From Akanthomyces muscarius (Eukaryota; Ascomycota; Sordariomycetes; Hypocreales; Cordycipitaceae), in contig NC_079244.1 of NCBI RefSeq assembly GCF_028009165.1, forward strand, positions 1,798,001 through 1,862,000: a DNA stretch of 64,000 nucleotides, given 5' to 3'. The notes below the pieces were generated by a model. The model did no database searches, was not told the DNA's origin, and was given only the letters and a program-made list of their open reading frames with translations. Each line of letters opens with the position of its first letter. Positions within the stretch are counted from its first letter, which is position 1. Below, piece after piece: positions 55,471-64,000 of this stretch. The position numbers and the translations under genes are program-made.

Positions 55471-57136
55471 TCACCGCCATCCGTTGTGCAGCCATCGCTG
55501 AAGAATATGGTAGCTCGCCTCTGGCGCGTCACCCGGAACCATGTGTCCGGCATCATCGACCGCCATAAACACGAGTCTTCCGTCCTGCGTCCCCTTCCAC
55601 GATCCCGTTCCCTTGACCTCCTCCTCCTTGAGGTCCTGCCAGTCGGCGACACGGTACTCGCCCATGCGGCTCCAGATGATGCGCTCGTACTGGGCAATGT
55701 TGCCGTGCGTGTTGATGCCCGCGTCCAAGTTACCGTTGAGCGCCATGACGCGAATGTCGCCGATGCTCTTGCCGTCGTCCACAAACTTGGGCGTCTTGTA
55801 GGCGTCGAGGATGTCGGCGACCTGAGGCGTGGTGGGGATCCAGGCCGAGCCGGACTCGGTGTAGGCCGAGTTGACGTCCAGGTTGACATTGTGGTAGGTG
55901 AATGAATCGGGAAACTCGAGTGCCTTTTTCACTTCCTTTCGGTTTAGATACTCGGTAAAGTTGCCCATGTACGGGTTTGTGCAGAACGGGGGGGTTAGGC
56001 AAGGGCGATATACTAGAGAGCAAAGCTGCAGTTAGCGGCGCCAGATCACGTCACCACATCTCACGCTTCAGGACGTTTTACTGGATGCAGCTAGTGAAAG
56101 ACATACTGTGAAAAGGATTGCGCTCTCCCTTCTCCACCAACTTGTTGTAGTAGCCATTAATGCTCTCGTCGGCGTAGGCGACTCCAGCTGCGCAAACGTT
56201 GGGATCGAGTGACTGCTCGCATTGCCGGGCCAGCTTCTCATAAGCTGGCATAGCGGCGAGCATTTTCTCGCATTGATCTTCGGTGAGAATTCCCACTCCG
56301 CGCTCGTCTTTGCAAAACAGCTCGTAGGAGCCCAAGGTGGGGCCGGCAAAGTCGAGCACGGCATCAATCAGGATCATGGACGTGATGTTGCCCCAGAATG
56401 CGGTCGGCGCATCGTACCGGCGGGATTCGAGGATATGATGGACGTAGGTTGGGCCGTAATGGCCGCCGTACGACTCGGCAGCGATGTGGATGGGCAGGTG
56501 CGCCTTCGCCGGGAACACGTCGCGGAAGAAAATGTTGAGAAACTCTTGAAAGTCCTCCGCGCCGTCCATGTCCACAGCGGGAAGCTTCCCGCCCTCGGCA
56601 ATGCTAGAGAATCCGACGCTGGCGGGCTGGTCGAGGAAGACGACCGTGGCATTGTTGTTCCAGGACCAAGGGTTCGGCTCCGGCGCCTTGGTGCCGTTCC
56701 GAAACATGCAGGCGCCCATCTCCGTAAAGGCGCCCGTCATGGACGAGCCGCCCGGCCCGCCATTCATCCAGAAGATGACGGGGTCGTTGGCCGGGTCGTT
56801 GCGGCTCTCAAAGGCCCAGAAGAAGAGCCGACGGGTGTCGGTCACGTCAATGGTGCCGGTCCACTGCTTCTCGCCGTACGACGGGCACACGGCGCCGTCC
56901 TGCTCGACGAGGACGTGCTGGCCGTGCTTGTAGGCTGGAAGGTCGGTCGCGGAGAACCCGCTGTGTCCGCTCAGGGGCCGCTGGGATTGGGCCCCGATGT
57001 CGATGCGGTGATGCTTATTGGAGCTGCCTGCAGCGCTCGCCGCTTTGATTCGACCGCCGTAGGGGCCAAAAGGCAGGATGAGCTGGGCCGTGGCACTACC
57101 AGCCAGCGCCGCGAGAGTGACGATTGAGATATGCAT
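55471..57136 (-). CDS. secreted serine carboxypeptidase (peptidase family S10)
   Basis: Two exons, 57136-56107 and 56012-55471, give 523 aa. A signal peptide (MHISIVTLAALAGSATAQ) starts the protein. The oxyanion segment WMNGGPGGSSMTGAFTEMG precedes the catalytic Ser222 in AESYGGHYGP. The acid Asp is about residue 440 in LNGNLDAGINTHGN, and the catalytic His is about residue 500 in DDAGHMVPGDAPE. Several N-glycosylation sites (RNGT, NNAT, GNIT) fit secretion or vacuolar delivery. Such enzymes remove C-terminal residues from peptides at acidic pH. The intron 56013-56106 (GTATGT, CTAG) restores NPFHIYRPCLTPP, with cysteines expected in this region. It is likely an extracellular or vacuolar nutrient-acquisition protease; relation to yeast CPY (PRC1) versus secreted kex1-unrelated types is undecided. 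Confidence 0.9.
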
Positions 57137-58553
57137 TCAGAGTTAATTTTAGTCAATGAATGAAGTGGTTGACTTGAAACATTGATGAAGAAATTCCTTT
57201 GGCTCATTTCTGGCTCAGCCCTGTATTTAGTCCAGGAACTACTACATTATGGACGCGCAATCGCTTCCTGTACCCGCCAAATCAGGCTGGAGCTGTGCCG
57301 ACGACAATAGATCTGTGTCGGCACTCACCACAACACGCGTTCAGCCTTGTTAACTTTGCCTGTTTCAATATGGCGTAGTGTCAGCGGTATTTATTCATTA
57401 CGAGGCCTTTCTAGAGAAAATGATTCGTATCCTAGCGGTGCTTGCCGTTGTACCAAGACGGCCGTTGATTTTGCCGATGCATCATGCTCGGAGTTTCTTT
57501 CTTCCTTCAGAATCGCTCTATTTTCACTTACACGCTCTCCGGTCCACTTCGTCCCTTTTGTAGAGAATTGCCATCTAGGAGGAACTGTGGATGAAAAAGA
57601 CGAGCCTGTGTGCGCTACCGGTCCGTCGCATACCTTTCCTTGTAGCGACTTACATCACGAGGCCACCACAAACACCAGAAGCGAACTTGAGCTTATCAGA
57701 AGTCTACAAATAATATTTGACAATCTTATTTTCTTTCAAACCGACATCAACCCATTTATACGCGATGGCAAGGGTATGAGATCATTTGCAGGACTGCTCA
57801 AGGGTAGCATCCTGACACGCCGGAAATAGTGGCAGCCAATGGGGTGACTTCTAGCTGCTTAACTAGGTAACCGGGGCGCCCTCACTCTCTTTTTTTTTTT
57901 TGACTGAAGAAGAAGGTTATGCCACAGAATCACGGAAAATATGCCGCACAATCTGCACAGTGGGATTGCCGACTGGCAACCAGCAAGCGAAGCCTTTGCA
58001 GCTTACCAATGACAACTAATCAGAATGCGAGTGGGGTGGCGGGGTTGGTTTGGTCCAAGCCACAGCGAATGCAGAGCGCAACTAGTCAAGTTAGAGAGAG
58101 CTCATTCACAGCTTCGTAGCGAATGAGGCTCAGCAAGGAAGGGACTGAAGACGCGGTAAAAGAATCGCTAGACTGTGTCACAGTGGGTTTGCTCAGGAAC
58201 AACTCCACAGAAAAAACGTTGTAAGCACCATGTCGAGAGGTGTTGAAAATTAATAATTGGCCGAGATGGAGACCAGTTCCTGATTACCGAAGCATGACAA
58301 AAGCTGGTAAAACTCCGCCCCGGGACCTGGCGCGCGGTAGGCACGCAATCTAGTGGCCAACCAAGTTAGTACAGCTGGAGCACAGAACTAGGTTCTTGCG
58401 CCAGCTGTGATCTGTAATGCCGGAAAGCGGCACCTGCGGCTCCTGCGGGCCATTCCATTTCCATGGAGAAGACCCTCGTTTTCCGAAGGCTTCCGCTGAA
58501 AAGGTCAAAGAGTATAAGTAGTGGGTAGACGAACGCATGATTAAAGTAAAAAA
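57137..58553. other. 1.4-kb divergent spacer between carboxypeptidase and nitroreductase genes
   Basis: Contains both promoters and a T13-like tract near 57888-57901. The longest open frame (57347-57829) has no ATG and is not called. A TATAAG lies about 40 bp before the nitroreductase ATG. Confidence 0.5.
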
Positions 58554-59328
58554 ATGCCTCGCTATTCCACAGTCTTCAACATCCTCCTCTTCATCCTCAC
58601 AACTATACTCGCAATCAATCTCAAAATGTCTGCCCCCAAGGTTTCCACCAACGACTGGCTCGCCGCCGCCAAGTACCGCCGCACCGTCTACGGCCTCAAG
58701 GGCACCTCCAAGGTCCCCGACAGCCGCGTCAAGGAGATTGTCGAGGAGGTTCTCTCTTTCGCCCCCTCGTCGTACAACAGCCAGCCTGTCCGCGTCACGC
58801 TCGTCACCGGCGAGAAGCACAAGCAGTTCTGGGACATTGTCATCAACACGGCCGAGCCCATCCTCAAGGGCGCAGGCGAGGCCGTGTGGGAGAAGATGGG
58901 CGGTGTCATGCAATCGCACAAGGCTTCCTACGGCTCGGTATGTCAAGCCATTGAAAATAAATAAAATCGGAAACTGGGTTTCACTAACACGCCATTGCTA
59001 GGTTGTCTTCTGGGAGGACACCAACGTCACCGAAGAGGCCAAGAAGACGCACGCCTCCTTTGCCCACATGTTCGACTCCTTTGGCGAGCACGCCACCGGC
59101 ATGAACCAGCTCCTCGTCTGGACTGCCCTGGAGCTCGAGGGTCTCGGCGCCAACCTGCAGCACATGAACGGCATCCCCCCCGTTGAGGAGGCCCTCAAGA
59201 AGTTCCTCGATGTCCCGGCCAGCTACAGGCTCCGTGCCCACCTCAACTACGGCGACGAGCCTGCCGCCCATAACGAGACTGTGCCTCCCAAGCTGCCCGC
59301 CAGCGAGACGTTCAAGTACGTCAACTAA
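58554..59328 (+). CDS. nitroreductase-family protein (FRM2/HBN1 type)
   Basis: Exons 58554-58937 and 59002-59328 give 236 aa. The flavin-dependent nitroreductase fold is read from AAAKYRRTVYGLKG, SFAPSSYNSQPVRVTLVTGE, KQFWDIV, VVFWEDTNVTEEAKKTHASF, a MNQLLVWTALELEGLGANLQ helix and a final FLDVPASYRLRAHLNYG. This corresponds to the eukaryotic Frm2/Hbn1 group, which links to lipid signalling and oxidative stress in yeast. The usual start is the Met at 58626 (MSAPKVSTNDWL). The upstream ATG adds 24 residues, including a hydrophobic VFNILLFILTTILAIN that could be a membrane or ER signal, or a translated leader. The intron (GTATGT, CACTAAC, GCTAG) is typical. The convergent neighbour ends 190 bp away. 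Confidence 0.85.
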
Positions 59329-59518
59329 GATACCAAACTATAGACTATAGACGGCGTGATTGGCCACCTGTACATGATAAATCAAGACACTGCATAAATA
59401 AAAGCAAGTTGAACATTTTTCAGCGAGTTGCCAAACGTGAAATTTTAGCAGTACAACCATTTTATAATAGTTTCTGAATAGTTTCTATGAAGTACGGTAT
59501 GGTTGGGTATTGGATTCA

Positions 59519-60102
59519 TCAACGTCTCTCAGCGGCCACCGTCTCGGCACCTTCAGGAACCCTGTCTTCAGCGGTCGGATAATTTTCTGAGGCCTTGCCA
59601 CGACCCTCACGACCAACATCTAGCTTGCGCGATCCGACGGAGTCCTCCATCCCGATATCACCATGAGCCGGGGCGGCAAAGTGACCCTCCTTCTTGCGGT
59701 GACCGCCGTGCAGCTCCTGGCTGGTCTGGCCAGACCCAGGGTGACCTAGACCCGTGTGAACATCGGCAGACGTAGCGCCGCTGATTGTTGAAGACGCACT
59801 CGCACCGTGGGCACCGTCTTCCGAACCACCAGGTACTTGGCCTTCAGGGTTGGGCTGGAAGGTCCGGCTGGCCGGCGCAGTACCGGGCGCGTGTGTCTCT
59901 GCGTGGAATTCAGGAACCCGGTCGTTTCCTAACAAGACTCCGGGAGCATGCTGCATGTATCTGTTAGTGTTTGAAATTACTTCACCCAAGTGTGGTAGTA
60001 GCAGCTTACACCCTTGGTTGTGAGCGGTTCTGAGGGAGGCACTCGGCTATGGACTTCGGCGTGCTCGGACACGACAGAATCGGCGTTCTTGGAGGCAGAC
60101 AT
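59519..60102 (-). CDS. small hydrophilic conserved fungal protein, function unknown
   Basis: Exons 60102-60010 and 59950-59519, 174 aa. Starts MSASKNADSVVSEHAEVHSR; the junction gives PLTTKGHAPGVLLGNDRVPE, then EFHAETHAPGTAPASRTFQP. The rest is Gly/Ser/His/Glu-rich and probably disordered, with no hydrophobic segment. I recognise this as the kind of short, stress-protein-like sequence common in filamentous ascomycetes, but no function can be assigned. The splice is supported by GTAAGC, CTAAC and GCAG in a 59-bp intron. Confidence 0.7.
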
Positions 60103-61644
60103 AATTTCTCAGAGTCGTTTGTATAGTGATTGATTTGGGTTTCTTTCGCGAATTATTGATAACGGTCTGTGTCTTTTATACATATAAAATGTTACGCACA
60201 GGAGTCATACATGTGGGCCACCAACGACGAAACCGTGATGTGAAGGTGATGTCAGCCATGAAACAGACAGCTTAGGCACTGACAGCCTCCAGTAGACCAC
60301 CAGGTGGTTGACATCAGAAATCTGGAGTTTTATGGCTCTATCTCAGTAGTTTCGGACCATTACGTCCGGCGACTGTTGTGGCTATTTCGCATAGCCGTCT
60401 TTTAGCGGCGGCTAGCTGATCGCTGTAAACTAGCGATCGCTTTGCCTGGCATCTGGGTACAGGCTTGATCTGGTAAAGGCACGTAAGCGCTATGAAAAAT
60501 CTGATTCCCCAGCTTTTGGGAACATAGTTGTCCGCCGATAGCAGGGCCTTGCATAACATGTGGGGAGTGCCTCGGTAGCATTGGCGACTTTCGCAGGATA
60601 TTTGATGCAGTCAACGTGACCGGCCTATGCTTTGAAAACCTGGCTCAGCAAATAATTACACACAAAACGTGTTTCGGCTGATTCTTGTGAGCAGAATCAG
60701 CGTCCGCCGGAACTCTGTTAGTAAGGAAATTAGACTTGGCGCTAAAAAGCCGAAAATGAGTACATAGAGTGGTTGATTTCTCAGTGAGGAAAAGGCCGCA
60801 GAGTGCGCAGAATTTGCTCGAACCCATGTTTACCTACGTAGATGCTTATCTTTGGGCGCAGAAAAACGCTACTTTTGTTTTTTGGTTTGCCTGCACCCGA
60901 ATCAGGTGGACATGCAGGTACGGCTCCGTAGTCGAGGTTTACGTGGCAACATTGGCGCTTCGTTTTCCTCCAAAATTGGCGCCAAGCTTATCGAAAATTT
61001 GTCGAAACGAGCTTCGAGGTGTCCTGTTGAGCAAACTTGGTGGTAATGCTACAGCTTACTGCGACGAACGACTTGTACGTAGACGGCGCTCCAAACTCGT
61101 CGATATGGACGCCCCATCGAAGCCCGCCAGACGACCTAGAGAAATTACAGAACCGGAGGCTTGCAAGGCCGAAAATCTAGAGACTGGCCTACTTCTCTGA
61201 GTGCATTTTTGTAGTTGCTGTCGCTCAGTTTTTATCGACTTGAAATGGATCTCATCAGAAGCGCGCCAGACCGGAGGCAATTTTCGGCGGCCACTACGAC
61301 CGTATTCATGCAGGAATCAGAACGGCACATCCCAAACCAATCGTGGTCCGTCTTCAATTGTCTAAAAATACGTCTTCAGGAGACGAGAAGTGATTGGTGG
61401 GTCGAATACGTCAGAACGTTGGACAAGACATTACTCATGGCGTTGGGAAGGCGACATGACGATTTCATGAGTGCTGCACCCACTGTCCAAGCAGCCCAGG
61501 TTCCACAATTGCTCATGATTGCCTAGTAGGACTGACGTCAAGCCAAGAGAAACTGTATGGTCGAGCGGACTGATGCAGAGTTTTTAAAAATAACTTAAAT
61601 ATTAAGCTCAATAAGCCAAGACCTTCTCCTAGTCTCTGTCGATA
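60103..61644. other. 1.5-kb anonymous region with short hairpins
   Basis: After the promoter of the 60102 gene, this stretch has no supported gene; the frames at 60769-61200 and 61215-61526 lack motifs and (the first) a real ATG. It carries two short inverted repeats: GATCGCT/AGCGATC at 60418-60424 and 60432-60438, and GCTGATTCT/AGAATCAGC at 60677-60685 and 60693-60701. A decayed mobile element is possible, but no terminal repeats or transposase motif were found. Confidence 0.4.
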
Positions 61645-62680
61645 ATGTTCGCTTCACGCTTTCTCGCCAGAGGTACATTTCGGTATCGCGGACAATTACA
61701 CCACCATCGTATAGTGCAACAGCAGAATATTCATACATGCCGCCACCACTCAAACATGGCCCAAATAAACAAACCAACCAGTGACTCGCCGCTGGTAAGA
61801 CTCATGGTTCTTGAGACGGACAAACCACATCCAGATACGGCAAGCGATCGCGGGTCGTTCGGACAGATTGTGCATCACCACTTCTCCAAGGCCGGCGAGG
61901 CGCATCATCCCCCATTGGCTGTTGAGACGGACCAGGTTTTTGTAGTGACGGAACAAGGAGGACGGATGCCGAAAAAGGAGGAATTTGAAGGGTATCATGG
62001 CTTGTTGATCACAGGAAGCATGTTTGATGCTCATGGGAACAATCAATGGATACTGGATTTGTTAACATTACTCAAAGGTATCCCCCACTCCTCACTGCAC
62101 CTCATCACGGATTTGACACGGAAACGCTAATGTCTTTGCAGAACTATGGCTATCTCGGCCCGATTTCCACTTCACAGGGGTCTGCTTCGGGCACCAAGTC
62201 CTCTCCCGCCTTCTCGGGGGCAAAGTCGCGCCGTCAGCCTCTCAAGACTGGGAACTTGGCCACTGCGAAATAGAGTTGTCATCCACAGGCCAGCGTCTCT
62301 TTCGTACCCGAGACGCAAAGATTCATCTACACCAGATGCACCAGGATCAAGTGACGGAGAAGCCCACGGTCAAGTCTGCAGGTGGGTTGCTGCCCGATGA
62401 TGCTGAAATCGCCGTCTGGGGAGGTAGTGACCACACGCCGGTGCAGGGCTTGTATATTCCCAATAAGCTGTTTACATCGCAGGCTCATATGGCGTTTGAC
62501 GAGGACATGGTAAAACGGCAGATCCAGATGAGGGTAGATAATGGGGGGATTCAGGATCTGGAGCATGCCGATAAGGCAGCGGAGACGGCGCATTTGGAGC
62601 ATGATGGGTTAGAGGTTGCCAAGGCGATTTTGAGATTGTTCATGTACGATGATGATGGAATGGGGTATGAGAGGAAGTAG
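61645..62680 (+). CDS. class-I glutamine-amidotransferase-like protein
   Basis: Exons 61645-62077 and 62142-62680, 323 aa. The intron (62078-62141) joins LLTLLKELWLSRPDFHFTGV. The GATase1 fold is shown by GLLITGSMFDAHGNNQWI and the nucleophile elbow GVCFGHQVLSRLLGG, with Cys159. It continues with WELGHCEIELSSTGQRLF, MHQDQV and AVWGGSDHTPVQGLYIP. The catalytic His is about residue 260 in SQAHMAFDEDMV. The usual HPE triad signature is HMA here, so the partner Glu position is Ala. The N-terminus (MFASRFLARGTFRYRGQ) is Arg-rich and could be a mitochondrial presequence; an internal Met at 61756 (MAQINKPTSDSPL) would give the usual cytosolic start. Related fungal proteins resemble GMP-synthase glutaminase domains. 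The substrate is unknown. Confidence 0.82.
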
Positions 62681-63172
62681 CCTCACAATTGCAGACAGTA
62701 CAAGATAGGAATGCTTGAAATGCTATAGTACGAGCCATGTTGCATTAACTCCGCTGGTCTTGTGTATGTCAATAGATTGTCGGCGTACTGCGGCTACGAG
62801 TAGCCCACCTTTTCAAACGGGCGGACCAGTCCTGGCTTTGAGAGATCGAGAACAAAAATCATATTGTGTAAGGCTCGATTTTCATTCACACAGTGTAAGT
62901 CAAGACAGGACGCTAATTATGCTCAAATCAACATTGTCTTCAACAAGGCCTCTCTTTCCTACGTTGTACTCCGCGTGACGTCATAAATGCTTAGATCAGC
63001 AAGATCCCCAGGTTTTGCCTCTTCTTTGGTTTAAGCTCCAGACTAGCGGCTCAGCCTAGCCTCGGCCACATTGGTCGCCGACGCGCAAGCCTCTTCCCTT
63101 GCTCGTCTGTCTCTTCTTCTTCTTTTCCCCCTCTTTTCTTCCCTCTTAAACAACAAACTCGAAAAAAAAAAC
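62681..63172. other. promoter and leader of the HsbA-like gene
   Basis: 492 bp ending in a pronounced C/T-rich tract (63090-63150) and an A10 run just before the ATG, typical of highly expressed fungal genes. Confidence 0.5.
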
Positions 63173-63892
63173 ATGAAATACGCAACTGTTCTCAGCCTCA
63201 GCCTCGCGGCCATTGCCTCCGCCTCCATTGGTGAGCGCGACTCGGCGCCTTACAAAAAGGTCGTCGAGTCCATCACCTCGTCCGTTGAGAGCCTGGACTC
63301 TGCCGTGCAGAGCTACAACGGCAATGACAAGGGGCCAGTCATTGACGCCTCCGACGCGCTCGTCAAGTCCCTCGACGACGGCAAGACGACCATTGACGGC
63401 CTCGACAACCTGAGCGCCAGCGACGCCGGGCCCCTCTCCGGCGTCCTCATGACGCTCAGCAGCAAGAGCCAGACGCTCACCGACGACCTCAAGAGCAAAC
63501 GCGGCGACGTGGAAAAGGCGAGCGAGTGCGACGCTGTGCGCAAGGCCCTCGGCGACATCAACACCAGCGCGCAGGCGCTCGTCGATGCGGCGGTCAGCAA
63601 GATCCCCAAGGGGCTGCAGACGCTCGCGCAGGGGTTCGTGTCCCAGTTTACCAACTCGTTCAAGGACACGCAAGAATACTTTTCGACGTCCAACTGCATC
63701 AATGGCGGTGGCGGTGGAAACGGCACCTCGTCGTCGACTGGCGGCTCGGGAAGCTCGACGACCGCGGGCTCGACGACCTCTCCGACTAGTGGGCAGACGA
63801 CTGCGTCTCCCAGCGGCAAGAGCGGCGCTTATATGCTAGCTCCTGTATGGGGTCTAGGAGCGGTCATGGCACTGTTTGCCGTGTATGTATAG
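63173..63892 (+). CDS. HsbA-like cell-wall galactomannoprotein, GPI-type
   Basis: Single exon, 239 aa from MKYATVLSLSLAAIASAS, a clear signal peptide. The frame is open further upstream, but this Met begins the signal sequence. Residues 20-175 form an all-helical domain of the HsbA (hydrophobic surface binding protein A) type: YKKVVESITSSVESLDSAVQ, SDALVKSLDDGKTTIDGLDN, VLMTLSSKSQTLTDDLKSKR and ALVDAAVSKIPKGLQTLAQG, with two cysteines (SECDAV and SNCING). A Gly/Ser/Thr-rich linker follows. The end is a hydrophobic tail (YMLAPVWGLGAVMALFAVYV) after small residues, the pattern of a GPI-anchor signal. HsbA proteins bind hydrophobic surfaces and help recruit hydrolases; here it is likely wall-bound. 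Confidence 0.85.
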   Translation: MKYATVLSLSLAAIASASIGERDSAPYKKVVESITSSVESLDSAVQSYNGNDKGPVIDASDALVKSLDDGKTTIDGLDNLSASDAGPLSGVLMTLSSKSQTLTDDLKSKRGDVEKASECDAVRKALGDINTSAQALVDAAVSKIPKGLQTLAQGFVSQFTNSFKDTQEYFSTSNCINGGGGGNGTSSSTGGSGSSTTAGSTTSPTSGQTTASPSGKSGAYMLAPVWGLGAVMALFAVYV

Positions 63893-64000
63893 TGTATATA
63901 GATCTAGTGTATTTTTATTGGAGTACTGCTAGATGAGGTAGACCTTGAACGGTCAGCCAAGAAGCCTACTTTTGAACTGTAGTGTGGCTGAATTGTGAAA

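Noticed and set aside
57347..57829. 160-codon open frame between carboxypeptidase and nitroreductase genes
   Set aside because: It begins with TTG and has no ATG near its start, no motif, and occupies a divergent promoter region.
1..64000. CRISPR arrays, bacterial operons, complete transposons or viral insertions
   Set aside because: No regularly spaced direct repeats, transposase, reverse transcriptase or viral motifs were seen; gene structure is eukaryotic throughout.

Overview
The window is nuclear DNA of a filamentous ascomycete, most likely a sordariomycete and plausibly Hypocreales. The genes are split by short introns (about 49-95 bp, up to about 400 bp in ribosomal protein genes) with GTRNGT-type donors, CTAAC-like branch points and YAG acceptors. 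The families present are fungal: TOM1, SOG2, a Zn2Cys6 activator, FTR1/FET3, an HsbA-like wall protein and fungal APH kinases. The species assignment is inference; no search was run. All exon boundaries were worked out by hand from reading frame, splice signals and family knowledge.

Layout. 1-5200: the 3' end of DPH1 (diphthamide synthesis), an APH-fold kinase with a repeat-expanded hinge, CTF8 (sister-chromatid cohesion clamp loader) and RPS6 with five exons. 5206-17313: one giant gene for the HECT ubiquitin ligase TOM1 (about 3997 aa). 17314-20254: a 2.9-kb stretch without a conventional gene, except for one possible small secreted cysteine-containing protein. 20255-30104: the Rab GAP GYP5, RPS8 with a probable 5'-UTR intron, two hypothetical genes, TSC13 (very-long-chain enoyl-CoA reductase) and a BLOC1S1/GCN5L1-like protein. 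30654-37198: SOG2 (RAM polarity pathway), a compact RecQ-type helicase and a DUF2470 membrane protein. 37490-39333: two broken genes end to end, a coiled-coil remnant and an APH-family kinase with two single-base frameshifts. 41209-43674: a Zn2Cys6 transcription factor.

44676-50859 is the most coherent functional module. The high-affinity iron permease FTR1 and its partner ferroxidase FET3 are divergently transcribed around a 2.9-kb intergenic region. That region carries a perfect ATCWGATAA iron-GATA-factor site and a G-quadruplex-like run. FET3 oxidises Fe2+ and FTR1 imports the Fe3+ at the plasma membrane. Just beyond FET3 lies an initiator tRNA-Met with its pol III terminator.

52190-63892: a multi-span membrane protein, a sterol-desaturase-family enzyme, a secreted S10 serine carboxypeptidase, an FRM2/HBN1-type nitroreductase, a small hydrophilic conserved protein, an anonymous region with hairpins, a class-I glutamine-amidotransferase-like protein with an altered catalytic triad, and a GPI-type HsbA-like wall protein.

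I did not find a convincing new multi-gene system. The best leads are the iron regulon promoter, the doubly frameshifted kinase, the small secreted protein candidate and the amidotransferase-like protein lacking its triad Glu.
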